The notes: a model not told the origin generated them from the sequence alone. Positions 25,067-37,181 are shown, counted from the first letter of the stretch. The stretch is DNA of 64,000 nucleotides from Saprolegnia diclina VS20 (GCF_000281045.1 NW_008246074.1:636689-700688); one strand, 5' to 3'. Translations and numbers: made by a program.

Positions 25067-25842
25067 ATGGAGGTGTGGGAGCCGTCGGCCCGCGCGCTCA
25101 CAAGCGCCGCCAAGGACGTCGCCGTGCTGCTCCGAGGAAAGAACTACCTCCGCGACCAGAAGGCCTTCATGGCCCACCTGCACGCAGACGCCTTGCGCCA
25201 CACGGCCTGGACGTCCTGCGTCGTCGTGGTCTTTGATGGCATCTTTCGGCGCAGCCCGGACGAAGAGAAGGCGACAGACAACGCGCTCATCACGTACGCG
25301 ATCATTCCGTGGTGTGAGTCGTTCGGTCGCGCTGTCAGCTACGTGACCGCCACGCGAATGCTCGAAGCCTACTGCGTCGAGGCACTTCCGCTGCGGCTCG
25401 CAGGTGCCCTTGTGTCGCCGCTGCCCACATCTTGACGCACCATTCTGTAGGCAAGCTCATGAAAAACTTGTACACGTCATCGCTGCGCAAGATGATTCGA
25501 TACCAGAACAAGACGCTCGTTGCCAAGCTCATGCTCAAGACGACGGCGCGCGCGTCGCTCCTGACGCACCTCGCGATCTTTCTCGTCGAGCAGGTCTACC
25601 TACTTGCACGCAACCCAACGCTCGCCGAAGTTACGAAAGCCAGCGTCAAGAACGCCCATCGGTGCGTGTTGGCGGTTGCCGGCGCTTCGCTGGGCGCGGC
25701 TGTCGGGTCGCTCATTGAGCCCGGGCGGGGCACACTCATCGGGGCCATGATCTGCGAAGACCTCTTCACGAGCGACCACTTGAGCAACCACATCTTCTTC
25801 CACGGCGAACGGCACTTGGACTTTGCAGCGAAAAAACTCTAG
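25067..25842 (+). CDS. Unknown protein with glycine-zipper-like hydrophobic segment
   Basis: Two exons, 25067-25403 and 25451-25842, with a 47-nt intron; 242 residues. It is mostly helical. The C-terminal part has a helix (LLTHLAIFLVEQVYLLA) and a Gly/Ala-rich hydrophobic segment (VAGASLGAAVGSLIEPGRG) like membrane-embedded glycine-zipper sequences. I do not recognise a family. It is divergent from the giant NDR-like gene, with only 180 nt between start codons, so the two may share a promoter region. Confidence 0.7.
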
Positions 25843-26381
25843 ATGTTGTAATTCACGTTCATCCGTCGAGACCCTATCGCTCGCGTGAGTTGATGGCCGA
25901 CGAATCTTGTGCTGGATGCGGTTCGGGCCAAGAAGTAGCCGCAACATAGTATTGTACCTGGCAGCTGCCAGAACGCAGGCTACAAAGCAGCGCCGCCCGT
26001 CGTGCGTTGATAACGCAGCCGAACTAGGTGGCATTTGAAGACACGTCAGCAAGCGATCAGCAACGTGAGCACCCAAGAAGCTCGTGTATAACTCTGTTGG
26101 TATAGGCGCTTTACCGCGCGCTGCTTGTCCTTGGCGCGCATCCATCCTCGACCGTTGGCCCTCGCATAAAAGCGTGATGACATCATTTTGATCTGGCCGC
26201 CATGTCAACCGTCATCCGCACTTAACCAAGTCTGTCCTCTGTTTTATTTTATAGCTTACAAAGTTTCCAATGTTTTGCAGTTGCCGAATAAAATACTGCG
26301 GTGTGGCGATCTTGGTCTTGAAGTGGTTCTTGAAGGGCGTTGGCATTTGGGGATTTTCCATCGACGCCGCAAGACACGAGC
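25843..26381. other. Intergenic, no gene seen
   Basis: A 539-nt gap upstream of the fumarase gene. AT-richer than the genes; no credible ORF or RNA gene. A short 5' exon of the fumarase gene carrying a targeting peptide could lie here, but none is evident. Confidence 0.5.
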
Positions 26382-27800
26382 ATGGTTGACGGCGCTGAGA
26401 CACTGTACCGCATTGAGCACGACACGATGGGCGACGTGCGCGTCGAGGCGCACCGGTACTGGGGCGCGCAGACGCAGCGGTCGCTCGAGAACTTTACGAT
26501 CGGCGGCCAGCGCATGCCGCTCGAAATCATCCGCGCGTTTGCGATTCTCAAGAAAGCCGCGGCCCAAGCCAACTTTGAGCTCGGCGTGCTTCCGGAAGCC
26601 AAGCTCGAGCTCATTAGCAGCGTCTGCGATGAGATTTCCGCCGGACTCCTCGACGATGAATTCCCGCTCGTCGTGTGGCAAACCGGCTCGGGCACGCAGA
26701 GCAACATGAACGTGAACGAAGTCGTCGCCAACCGCGCGCACGTTCTCAACGGCGGCGACCTCCTCGACGACACGCCGCGCGTCATCCACCCGAACGATGA
26801 TGTCAACAAGTCGCAGTCGTCCAACGACACGTTCCCGACGGCCATGAGCATCGCCGCCTATTCGCTCCTCGTGGACCACACGCTTCCGATGGTCCGTGCG
26901 CTCCGCGACGCGCTGCATCAAAAGTCGGTTGAGTTTGCTGACGTTATCAAGATTGGCCGCACGCATTGGATGGACGCGACACCGCTCACAATGGGCATGG
27001 AGTTCTCGGGGTACGTGGCGCAGCTCGACCACGCAGTGGCGTCGATCGAAAGCTCGTTGAGCCACCTCTCGGAGCTCGCGCTCGGCGGCACGGCTGTCGG
27101 GACGGGCCTCAACACGCCCGCGGGCTACTCGGAGCTCGTTGCCGCCAAGATCTCGGAGCTCTCGGGCCACCCGTTCGTAACGGCGCCCAACAAGTTTGAA
27201 GCGCTCGCGGCCCACGACGCGCTCGTCGGCGGCTCGGGCGCGCTCAAGAAGCTCGCGGTCTCGCTCATGAAGATCGCCAACGACGTCCGGCTCCTCGCGT
27301 CGGGGCCGCGCTGCGGCATTGGCGAAATCCAGATCCCGGAGAACGAGCCTGGCTCTAGCATCATGCCGGGCAAGGTCAACCCGACGCAGTGCGAGGCCTT
27401 GACGATGGTGTGCGCGCAGGTCATTGGTCTCGACGCGGCGATCGCGATCGGCGGTATGAGCGGTCAGTTTGAGCTCAACGTCTTCAAGCCCATGATGATC
27501 TACAATTTCCTCACGAGTGCCAAGCTCCTCGGCGACGCGTGCGACTCGTTCCGAAAGCACTGCGTTGTGGGCATCGTCGCCAACCTCCCGGTCGTGCAGT
27601 CGCATCTGGAGAACTCGCTCATGCTCGTGACGGCACTCAACACGCACATTGGGTACGAAAACGCCGCCAAGATCGCCAAGAAGGCGCACAAGGAAGGCAC
27701 GACGCTGCGGGTTGCGGCGATGGACCTCGGCCTCGTCACGTCCGAGCAGTACGACGAGTGGGTCGTGCCCCAAAACATGATTGGCAGCCTGCAGCACTAA
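26382..27800 (+). CDS. Fumarate hydratase, class II
   Basis: Single exon, 472 residues, the usual length of the mature class II enzyme. It interconverts fumarate and L-malate in the TCA cycle and cytosol. Visible motifs are [13 protein letters not shown] near the N-terminus, the [14 protein letters not shown] and [19 protein letters not shown] substrate-binding regions, and the fumarase/aspartase signature [16 protein letters not shown], whose loop holds the catalytic Ser. No mitochondrial presequence follows the chosen ATG. The frame is open upstream for about 14 codons without another ATG, so a targeting peptide would need a separate exon. No intron is needed, unlike most neighbours. Confidence 0.95.
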   Translation: MVDGAETLYRIEHDTMGDVRVEAHRYWGAQTQRSLENFTIGGQRMPLEIIRAFAILKKAAAQANFELGVLPEAKLELISSVCDEISAGLLDDEFPLVVWQTGSGTQSNMNVNEVVANRAHVLNGGDLLDDTPRVIHPNDDVNKSQSSNDTFPTAMSIAAYSLLVDHTLPMVRALRDALHQKSVEFADVIKIGRTHWMDATPLTMGMEFSGYVAQLDHAVASIESSLSHLSELALGGTAVGTGLNTPAGYSELVAAKISELSGHPFVTAPNKFEALAAHDALVGGSGALKKLAVSLMKIANDVRLLASGPRCGIGEIQIPENEPGSSIMPGKVNPTQCEALTMVCAQVIGLDAAIAIGGMSGQFELNVFKPMMIYNFLTSAKLLGDACDSFRKHCVVGIVANLPVVQSHLENSLMLVTALNTHIGYENAAKIAKKAHKEGTTLRVAAMDLGLVTSEQYDEWVVPQNMIGSLQH

Positions 27801-28483
27801 TCCTCGACCGAGAAATAACAACATATTAGCAAAAAACAACGCTATTGCTCGCGCAGTCAAGGGGCGTATCAAAGGAAAGTCAGTGCTAGCACGATACGAG
27901 CGCTAACCTTGCTAGTGGGGACAGCAGACTGAGTAGTGGTGTGCATCATCAGGGCCGTCGTCGCCCGGTCCAAGGTCGTCGCCGCCGCCATCACGACATC
28001 AAGCAGCGCCGTCTGTAGAACCGTGATGATGTCGGTTCGAGACTTGATGCATCATGTTGCACAAGGTTCGCCGTTCCCGATGCTCGCTCCCTCATGGCGT
28101 CGTGGAATTGATACTAGAATCTAGCTATTGGATTGGTGCACGCGAGTGGTAAAACCACTTCTGATTGGCCGCATCATATACCTTGACAATAGATACTGTT
28201 TTACATAAAATATTACGGGTAGCATCTCATAACGTCACTGCATGGCAGAGGGAGGACCCTGCACCCACTCGACTAGGGCTCGTCGTTGACAGGAAGCTTC
28301 GTTGCATACTATGCGTCATACCGGGTGCGACGGACTCTGCTTTTGCAGCAAACGTGTGCGAGCGATCCGGAAATCGAAGGATCGAAGGTGGATGCATTGG
28401 AAGCTCCGTCCTTTCTGTAGCGCCGTATCTTTTCGTCGTAGGGTCGCGAGAGCACCCCCTTTGTTTACAGATCCAGCGTGAGG
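27801..28483. other. Intergenic, no gene seen
   Basis: A 683-nt gap between two plus-strand genes. No ORF with coding character, no RNA gene or repeat recognised. Confidence 0.6.
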
Positions 28484-29109
28484 ATGCGGGTCGTCGGGGA
28501 TTTTGAGGTCGTCGTCGCCACGACTCCGGGTGCAGACGATGCAACACCGAACGTCAGCCTACGCCTGCGGTGCGTGGCGCTGCACCAGGATGTGCAATGT
28601 GAGTGATCTTTCGTAGGTACGTTGGCGCCACCAGCCTCACTTGCGAGTCGGCGCGGTATGTTAAAGTGTGGGTCTACGGCGTCGAAATGGAAGGCGTCGC
28701 GCTCTACTCGGAAGCGACGCGCGAGGTGACGCAGTGGGTGCCCCAGCGCCAGCGCAGCACGCCTGCAAATGACCTCGATCGCACGAGGTGCGGCTCCACG
28801 CTTTTCGCTGCAACCAATAATCATGGGGATGGGTTCGTTAGCATTGTCTTGCAAGTACGTCGCGCCAAAGTTGAACGGGTGGCCATGGCTGTACCGCTGC
28901 AAAAACCTGGCGAGGCCAGTCGAAGCACCATCTGCCCCAACAACAGGTGCACCCCGTCGCTCCTTTCGCCCATCGTCGTCAAGGCATCGTCGGCCATGAC
29001 GTATCGCCTCTCGCGGGGCGCCAACAGCCCTTCGCAGCGACCGCTCAAGCGCACCAAGGTCAAGCACACTCCTGCATACACGACCATCTCGAGCACGAGT
29101 GTCAAGTAG
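28484..29109 (+). CDS. Unknown small protein
   Basis: Two exons, 28484-28569 and 28617-29109, with a 47-nt intron (GTGCGT...CGTAG), give 192 residues. The N-terminal 75 residues look like beta strands (VSLRLRYVGATSLTCESARY, VKVWVYGVEMEGVALY). The C-terminal part is basic and Ser/Thr-rich. A second in-frame segment, 28788-28841, could also be an intron (GTGCGG...TTAG, 54 nt), so residues in that stretch are uncertain. I do not recognise a family. Support comes from the splice-restored frame and codon bias in the first half. Confidence 0.5.
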
Positions 29110-29191
29110 TCGGCGATAGCATGGTCGTCAAGAAGAGTCGTATTACACAGGGTTTATATAAAGATAAGCGGACACCGCGATACGCCATTGC

Positions 29192-29725
29192 TTACCACAT
29201 CGTGGCCGCGAGCGTCGCAGTGGCGGCGACGACCGAGAGCGTGGTCGCCGACACACCCGAGGGCGCAGGCGTCGTCGTCGTGGGCTTCTTGGTCGTGGGC
29301 GACACGGTCGTGATCGTCGCGTCCGTCGTCACAACAGGCACCGTCGTCACATTGGTCGGTGCGGTGGTCGAGTTGGTGGGCGCAGTCGTCGAGTTGGTGG
29401 TCTTGCCGCCGTTCGAGCACGCGGCCTTGGCTTTGGAAAAGGCCGCATGGAGGTCAGTCGACGAGCCGTTCACAGAGCACATCGGGAGCGCCGCGAGCTT
29501 GTTTTCCAAGAAGGTGAAGCACGTCTGGTTCGGGCAATCGGTCGTGTTGCCGCTAAAAAACTGCGTCGGAAGCGTGATCGCGGCGTTGCCGTTCGTGCAC
29601 GACGCGTCCACGGGCGTCTGGAGAAAGGTCGTCCACGACTTGGTCTGCTCCGCGTTGCAGACCTCGACGGTCGCCGCCGAGACGGACGAGAGGGCAAGGG
29701 CGAGGAGAAGGGTCGAGCGCAGCAT
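29192..29725 (-). CDS. Elicitin-like secreted, probably GPI-anchored protein
   Basis: Single exon, 177 residues. A signal peptide covers about residues 1-17 (LLLALALSSVSA). The next 100 residues contain exactly six cysteines with spacing 19-20-4-13-19, close to the elicitin pattern, including the diagnostic C-x4-C pair (DCPNQTC). A Thr/Ser/Pro-rich mucin-like stretch with several NST/NVT glycosylation sites follows, and the protein ends in a hydrophobic tail (LSVVAATATLAATM) expected for GPI attachment. Elicitins are found only in oomycetes and bind sterols at the cell surface; whether this member binds sterol cannot be seen. The gene converges on the unknown gene ending at 29109. Confidence 0.82.
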   Translation of the reverse strand: MLRSTLLLALALSSVSAATVEVCNAEQTKSWTTFLQTPVDASCTNGNAAITLPTQFFSGNTTDCPNQTCFTFLENKLAALPMCSVNGSSTDLHAAFSKAKAACSNGGKTTNSTTAPTNSTTAPTNVTTVPVVTTDATITTVSPTTKKPTTTTPAPSGVSATTLSVVAATATLAATMW

Positions 29726-31020
29726 GGCAAATCAAGAAATGCCCGTTGTCTGCGACGCCAAAATTTAGTGCCAGATGCATATCACCATTCAAGGGGTCGT
29801 TCGAGCACCCCCTCTACGGAATGTTGAGTGATTCTAGAAACACCGCCGAACTTCAATTTGCGAGGCGGCGACGAATTATTCAATGATTCGACGTGGCCGA
29901 CCAAGATGGCAAGCCGACATGATGCGGGTGGACAGCCCACGTACGACACGCGACCGACCTACTGACGTCCGTGACCGTGGTGTCGTTCATTGAATCATGG
30001 GTTGGACACTGGATTGAAGCCAATATTTAAAATGCGAGCCGTTCTGCTCATTTTTACCCCGAATGACGTGCCGGGTTCCATAAAGGTGGTGTTTCCCAAT
30101 GGCGCCAGTCCTATGAACGCCACCTCGGCGACGCCGGATGCGATCGGCAATGTGATAGCTGAAGGGCGTGGCGGGCGAACCAATCGGCGGTGGTCGCGTC
30201 CTTGACGCGAGAGGCCACGGCCATTACACGGCCGCTCCGTCTCCGGCCATTGCCCCCTCTCGAGTAGCCGCTGCATCCTTGAAGACATGCCACGATCAAT
30301 TGCGAAAGCTTGCGAAGAACCCAACTCCAAGGAACCTAAAACGAGGTGAAGAGATGATGCATCGACCTTGGGAACGCAGCTGCAAGCATGTCTGTTGACA
30401 GGCCTTTTGTTCTGTTCAGCGTCTTGTGCTCCCACATCATCCGTGTGTTGGAGAGATGTACACCTTGACGCGACAGCCGCATGCGCCGTCGCCACGTGCT
30501 CGGAGCGAATGCGACGCAGGTGCAATCGAAGGAAGGACAGCCAATCGCGAAATGCGTAATCTCCTCGAATGGAATCGGTGCACGTCCCGGCGAGATCCGC
30601 TCTGGTGGCGACGACATGTAATAGCTGCGGCGCCGTGGGAGGCTGGCTGGCCCCAAACTTGCAGTACCGAGGGTGCAAGGGCGTGACAAGTCTTCCATTG
30701 CATTTTGCGCATGGAAGCTTGTACCCGAGCACATGGCAACGACGCCGTGTCGACAGCGCCGAGGTGCCCGCCAAGCAGCCCACGAACGGTCAAGATCCCA
30801 GTCCATCACTCCAGGTAGTAGAGTGTAGGTCGTGCCAAACCTTCGCGACGTTTTGTTGGGTGTTGCAAACGAAGGGCTCTATGGTAGAAAAGCGAAATAA
30901 TATGCAATTGCGTCTGTATATAAAGAAATTAGACCGCGTGCGAGTGGCATATTTGATACTGATACTTGTCGCTGGCCTATATTTATATGCTGGGATCGAG
31001 ACCGACATACATATTGCAAG
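29726..31020. other. Long intergenic region, no supported gene
   Basis: A 1295-nt gap between two divergent genes. The longest frame (29995-30783, minus) has no ATG start and lacks codon bias. AT-rich near 30890-31020, just before the ECM29 start. It may hold decayed sequence. Confidence 0.55.
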
Positions 31021-34000
31021 ATGGACGATGGACAGCACGACGAGGCCGCGCGGGTCGCGGAGCTCGACCGTGTCCTCCTGCGCCTGGGCCTTACCGACGA
31101 CGACAAGCTCTGCGACGTCCTGCGCCTGCTCTTGCCCCAGCTCTTCCAGCGCCTCATCGAGACAGGCGCGGCCTCGGTCACTGCCAAGGTACCGGCGCCA
31201 TGGACACCTAGTACCTTCATGCTTCCTGCGTCTGTAGATCCTCGACATCTTTGCGCATCTCATCAAGCGCCTCAAGACGTTTCCATCCATGCGCGTCATG
31301 CTGCCGCTCGCGCCGCTGCTGGCCTTCCTCGACCCGACCGAGCACCTCGTGCAGACGAACGCTGCGTACGCGCGCAACTTTACGGTGCTCTTCCTCGAGC
31401 TCGGGTTCCCCGCGCAGCCCGACGACGAGAAGATGACGATCCTCTCGACGCTCTTGAGCGGACTCGCGACCAAGAGCGCGTCGGTGCAAGATACCTTCTT
31501 TCGCCTCCTCCTGCACTCGTTCCGCTTTCAGGCATCGACGCCGATCCGCGTCCCCGCGTCGACCGATGACGTGCAAGTCCTCCTCGACTACCTCCTCGAC
31601 GTGCTCTTGTGTCCCGCCGTCTCGACTGCGCGCAGCGAGCGCCTCCAGCGGACCAAGTTTCTCTCGCTGGAGAAGGCGTCGCGCACCGACATTCAGCTCA
31701 AGGTCGTCCAGTTTCTCAAAGGCGTTGTTGCTGGCACCGACGGCGTCGACATCGCGCTGTGGTATTTGCACTTTGCGGTTGGTGCGACCGCCGAGTTCCA
31801 CACCATCAGCACGTACTGCCGAGAGGAGCTCGACCGCCTTCACAAGTACCAGCTCGAGATGCTCGACAACGCAGCGGCCATGTCGCTCTTTGCCCGGAGC
31901 CTTCTCGGTCAGTCGGCGCCGTCTGAGCTTGGAGGTCTCTTATTAAACGACCGGTCGCCGCTCCCCGAGGCTGTTGCTCTTCATATTGTACCGCTGCTGT
32001 GTCTCTCCAAGGCCGCAGCCAACGTCTTTCCCATGAACCTGCAACTCATATGCACCCTCCTCTTTGGAAACGTGACGGCCAAGCCGCTCACACAGCCGAT
32101 CCGTAAGGCTGGCATCGACTTTTGTGTCTGGACGTTGAGTCACTCGGACGAGGCGATGGTCGTCGCGGCGCTCGGGCCCGTGCTATACACGCCGCTCATG
32201 AAGCTTCAGCAAGACCAAGAGTGCAGCACTTCGGTGCGCCACGGCGTCTACTCCAGTCTATCGATTCTTGCGACACGTTGTCCAGCAGTACGCCTTTCAC
32301 GTGTTGTTCTAGGTGTAGTCACAAATGACGTAGGTGATTGCGGCGTCGGCTGAGCCGTTCCAGCACCTCTTGTACCGCGCAATGCGCGAAGAAGACGAGT
32401 CGCGCTCCGGCAGCGTGTGTCTCGAGGCCCTGAGAACGCTCTGTACTGCCTATATGAGTGGCTCGGCCCCTTCTGCCGTGCTAGCGACCATCAAGCGCGA
32501 GATCCACGAGCTCGGCGATGCGTCGTCGGTTATGCAGCCCAAGTTTGACCGCATTCGCGGCATCCTCGCGTTTTGGGCGTCCCAATTGCTCTTCTCCAAC
32601 GCGACGGAGTCGCCTGGTGGGGACGTGTACCTTCGTCGGGTGCTACTGCGGTTCGCAGGCGATGCCAGCGACCAAGTGCGGGAGATTTGCGCCGCTGCCA
32701 TCATGCAGACCCCACTGCCGCCATTCGCCAACGTCGTTTCCGTTTGTTCGCCAGCGTCCATGCTGACACCAACGGCGTCTGAAGCAGTCTTGCGCGGCAC
32801 ACTGCAGTTCTACTTGGCGTGCTTGGCGGCGAGCGATGTTGCTGGCCTCATGCCCCCAGACGTCAATGCACTTGTCGAGGCATGCATAGGCCTCATCGGG
32901 GCCGGTGGCAGTCAGGCGTTCGTTGCGTCCGAGGCGCTGGTGCAACTGGCGGGCCTTCCCGCGGCACGACCGTTTCTCCACGAGCAGCTACGCACGCTGG
33001 TCGCCATCTTGCTCTCTGTCGAAAACGCGGAGGTCCGTGAGCACGTGGCGATTACAATCGGGTTCCTCGAGCTTCCCGAGATCGATTCTCACGGTCTCGC
33101 CATGGAGCTGCAAGCGCACGTTGCGAGCGACCATTGGCCCGAGCGTCACGGCGCCCTCTCAGCCTTGAGCATGCTCGCTCGGTCGCTGCGCAATTTGGAC
33201 GACGGCATTGCATCGCGCGTGCTCGTGCTGCTTCAACGCACGCTAGAGCCTCTCTTGCTCGGCCACGCCAGTGTCTTATCGGCTCACGACGCCAAGCTGC
33301 AGTATGCCCATGTGTTTGCCTACACACAAGTCCTGGGCGCGCTCGCTGCCGCTCAATCGGTGGCCAACCTTCCACTCATGCTGGCCGTGCTTCTGGATGT
33401 GCTCAAGCTACCGTCCAAAGATCCCGACATGGCCGAAACCATCGATCGTCTCCACTTGCGCGCGCTCCAGTCGCTCGCCTGTCTCTTCTACCACAACGAC
33501 GACACCGCGACCCTTGTCGACGAGACGGCTTCGGCGCTCATCACGGCGTACAGTGACCGAAAAGACGTGTCGTTTCAGTATGGCATCGGGCAGCTCTTCG
33601 TCGCCATGGGCCACAGCCGTGACGCGCCGTTGACGTCGCTCGTGTCCCAGGTAACAACGCTGCTATCTTCGCCGAGTCCGCACTTGAAGGCCAGCGGCGC
33701 CCTGTACCTCTTTTGCATTCTCTTGGCAGCGACATCGGATGGACCGTGGCGCGAGTTCATTCGGCGTCCAGGCACGGCTACCTCCATCCATGACAGCGCG
33801 ATTGACTTGCTCAACGAAGCCAACGCATTCACACAAGAGTGCGCCGTGAAATCGCTCACATTATTGTATACGCTGGCGTCAGCTCCCGACGAGCTCAGTG
33901 ACACGCTCTTCAAGCGCCTCAAGTGCTACCGCGCCTTCCTAAACGCGCCGGCGGCGACAGCACCGACGGCAACCGCCGACGACGCGACCTCGGCGGCCAA

Positions 34001-36569
34001 TGCGATCGAAAATGCGTGTTACCGCGAAGTCAGTACGGTCGCAGCCGAAGTCGGCGACCCCAGTGTCATGTACACGCTGCTCTATCTCTGCACGAGCGAC
34101 CCGACGTGGGGCGCCCTCCGAGCGCCCGTGACGGTCGGCGTCTCGCGCTTCATTGCAGCGCCGCTGCAGCTCGACGTGTTGCATACGGCGTTTTCCAAGA
34201 GTCAGATCGAGCGCGCCCAAGTGACGTGGCATGCGTCGGCGGTCGCGTCGCGCCTTGTGCCGCGCCTCTTTCTTCTGAAAGCCCACCCGAACCCCAAGAT
34301 CAGCGGCTGCATGCTCCAGCTCTGGACGCTGCTCAAGTCGACCAAGCCGGACCTGGTTCACGAGTATTACGAGGTCTTGATGGCACATGTTCTCGGCCGC
34401 ACGACCAGCAAGAACTTCAAGTACCGTGAGGCGTCATGCGCCGCTCTCGTCGAGCTGCTTCAAGGACGGACGGCGGATCAAGTGGCTGCGTATTTGCGAG
34501 ACCTCTGGAAGGCGACCGCACGCGCCGTCGACGATGTCAACGAGTCGGTCGTCGTTGCTAGTACGCTCAATCGCGTCTGGGTTATCTTCTTATGCTCTGT
34601 CGTAGGTATCAAGCTCGTCAAGTGCGTGGGCGAGCTGAGTGTGCGCGTGGCGACGGCCGACGTCTCGTGCGTGGACGCGGTGCTGCCGTTCCTTGTTGAC
34701 GAAGGCATTGTCTCGAGCAACAAGCTATGCCAGGGCCTCTGCATGGGGTACCTTCTTCGGCTTGTGCAGCAACTGCCGCCGCACCATCTGCAGGCGCATC
34801 TCAGAACGCTCCCGATCACACTCCTCGCGTGCATGAGCTCGCTTGAAATGCCCGAGCTCCAGTACGCGCAATTCCACGTGCAAGACAAGCGCCAACTCGA
34901 GAAGCTCCGCGTGTCGTTGAGTCAGGCCGGTCCCGTGGGCGAGCTCCTCTCTGCGTGCTTGGCACAGCTCTCGCAATTGGCTCGTGAACACAGCAACATC
35001 GTGTCGGACATCGTGGGCACACTCTGCACCGGTGTTTGCACGACGCTTCGGTCGGGCGTCGGTCTCAACACGCGCGTCGGCGCCGCCAACTTTGTCGTGT
35101 CGCTCGTCGCGGACGTGCCGCACGAGATGCGGTCCAGCGGTGGCGCCGAGAAGCTCCTCAAGTCCATTTTCACCCCGTACATGGCCCATATGGTCCTCAC
35201 TGAGGCGCGTGATGGCAGCAATGAGAACGACGGACCCGATACAGCGGCCCAAGAAGACGGCTTGCGCGATGGTCTTGTCGTCCGCGCGTATGGCCGGGCG
35301 GCTGCGTATGTCGCCAAGCTCGTGCCAACGCATCTTGTCGACGCGTACGTTGCCCAAGCGCTCCTTGCTGTGCCGACGTCCATTGTATTTGCGACCGACG
35401 CTGGCAGCACGACAACGACGGACCTCGGTCGCTACGGCTGGGTCACGGCGACCGCGGCTGCTGAGCTTCTGCGTCAACTGCCGCCGACGCGCGAGAGCAG
35501 TGCCAGCGCCACTTCTGACGACGACTGGTGCCAGCGTCTGTTTCCCGTCGCATTTGCAGGACAATTTGCCAACTCGACGGGTCTCGGTGCAGCGTGGACG
35601 ACCGTGCTCGAGTGCATTCCGCCGACACTGTCGTACTCGTCGCGGTACATCACGGCCGCGCTATCGTATGCGACAACGCTCGTGGGGCACTTGTCGTGGG
35701 AGGCGCGCAAGCAAGGCGCACTGGCGCTCAAGACACTCACCGAGCCCTCGTATGCGCCGTACATAGCGTCGTGGTCGGCCACGCTCTCTGCGCTGGAAGC
35801 AGCGATCCCGGGAAAACTTTGGCGCGGCAAGGGCGTCGTCCTCGAGGCACTCGTCCACGTCGCGAAACGCGAAAACGGTACCGACCGACATGGCCTCTTG
35901 GAGCTGCTCTTGCACGAGTGCGACCGCGCCCGCCGCAGCCACGATGTCTCGTATCTCGAGAGTGCGATCGTTAGCGTCGCTGCCGTTGCTGCCGTCGCCC
36001 CCGACGCGCCGCCTCTTGCGGCCTTTGAGCAACTCCAGCGCTTCTTCTTTCTCGAGGAGGACGAGCAAGAAGCTGCACCGAGAAGCGTGCCACCGCTCGT
36101 GATCAAGCGCATGTTTGAAGCCCTCGGTGCATGGTGGCCGTCGTCACCGCCGACATTGGCCGACGCACCAATCGCAGCGCAAACACGAGTGCTGTCGTGG
36201 CTCACGCGTGAGGTCCTGTCGACGCCTCGCTTCCACGTCTGGAGCATCCGCGAATCGGTGTTCCTCTGCCTCGGCTGCGTGCTCCAGGGCGTGGACGGGC
36301 GGGTCCTCGAGAACCGACAAGTTGTCGCCGACCTTGTCGCCGTGTGTGTCGGCGACGACGGTATGCGCGACCCAAAGTACATGGCCGTGCGCAAGGCTGC
36401 GACGACCTCGCTGCTGGCGCTGGTCCATCGCGACGGGCCATTGCCTGTGGCGTTTGTCGTCTACAAGGAAGACGTGCTCGCGACCGCCGCAACTCTCGCC
36501 GAGGAGTCGGAGCCCACCGTGTGTGCGCTCGCGACGCGTCTCCTCGAGGCGCTTCGCGTGAAATCTTAG
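31021..36569 (+). CDS. ECM29: Proteasome adaptor/scaffold ECM29
   Basis: Four exons, 31021-31188, 31238-32287, 32334-34560 and 34606-36569; 1802 residues, close to the 1845-1868 of human and yeast ECM29. The protein is HEAT/ARM repeats throughout and links or remodels the 26S proteasome, in other organisms under stress and at endosomes or motors. The N-terminus LDRVLLRLGLTDDDKLCDVL and the following exon (ILDIFAHLIKRLKTFPSMR, RNFTVLFLELGFP) match the conserved ECM29 start. Later segments such as FKYREASCAALVELLQGR and DVNESVVVASIKLVK also fit. The third intron (34561-34605, 45 nt, GTACGC...GTAG) is a multiple of three without a stop and would otherwise insert 15 foreign residues into a conserved helix. 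Confidence 0.9.
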
Positions 36570-36606
36570 AGGACGTAATGTGCAATGTGATTCGGTCTCA
36601 TTTAAG

Positions 36607-36792
36607 CTACAACGCCCGGCGGCTATCGCGATTGCGCAGCTCGAGAAGGTGGTCGCGGAGCTTCTGCAGTCGCGCGCGCGGGTCTTCTGTCGGCTCTCCC
36701 GAGTCACCCTGCGGAGGAATCGGGTCGGCGCTGGCAACCGCAAGGCAAGCGACAACGACGAGCAAGAGGAGGGTGTGGAGCGCGCGAACCAT
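36607..36792 (-). CDS. Small secreted peptide, 61 residues (copy A)
   Basis: Single exon. A strong signal peptide (LLLLVVVACLAVASA, residues 8-22) precedes a short acidic/Pro-rich linker and an Arg/Leu-rich amphipathic helix (RARLQKLRDHLLELRNRD). No cysteines follow the signal peptide. It has the same length and layout as the peptide encoded at 36996-37181 and the two share an EP...R...L..L pattern, so they are probably diverged paralogues. The function is unknown; it may be a processed peptide or a small effector-like secreted protein. Confidence 0.6.
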   Translation of the reverse strand: MVRALHTLLLLVVVACLAVASADPIPPQGDSGEPTEDPRARLQKLRDHLLELRNRDSRRAL

Positions 36793-36995
36793 TCTGGTGC
36801 GTCAAATTCAAATCTGGCGCGCAGGCAGGAAACTGAAAGGATCCGTCTGGTTTTGGCGCGAAACCAAAAACCACCTGCGCTCTCGTATGGCGACAAAGCG
36901 CCCGAGCTCTCTCGCAATCAGACTCTGGGAAGGATTTGGCTCATGTATTTAGCCGTGGCTTGAACAATACGACATGCAAGACGTTGCGACGCTAC

Positions 36996-37181
36996 TTAGA
37001 AAGTGCAGATACGGCTGAAGCGGTCGCGGTCCCTCGCTTGCTGCAGCTGCTGGAATCGGAGCTCGACAGCGGCAATGAGGCGGTCGACGTCACGGGGCTC
37101 GACCATCGTTGATGCTGTCGTTGCGGCAGCGAGCAGTACGAGCAGCAGCAGCCCTATCGTACGGGCACAGAGAGGCTGCAT
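36996..37181 (-). CDS. Small secreted peptide, 61 residues (copy B)
   Basis: Single exon from the ATG at 37181; the open frame extends 22 codons upstream, but this Met starts an ideal signal peptide (TIGLLLLVLLAAATTAS). The mature part is about 37 residues, with a helix (DVDRLIAAVELRFQQLQQAR) and a short tail with one Cys. Same strand, length and layout as the peptide at 36607-36792, 204 nt away. No family recognised. Confidence 0.6.
   Translation of the reverse strand: MQPLCARTIGLLLLVLLAAATTASTMVEPRDVDRLIAAVELRFQQLQQARDRDRFSRICTF

Noticed and set aside
29995..30783. 262-codon minus-strand open frame in the longest intergenic region
   Set aside because: It has no ATG start, no codon bias like the neighbouring genes and no recognisable domain.
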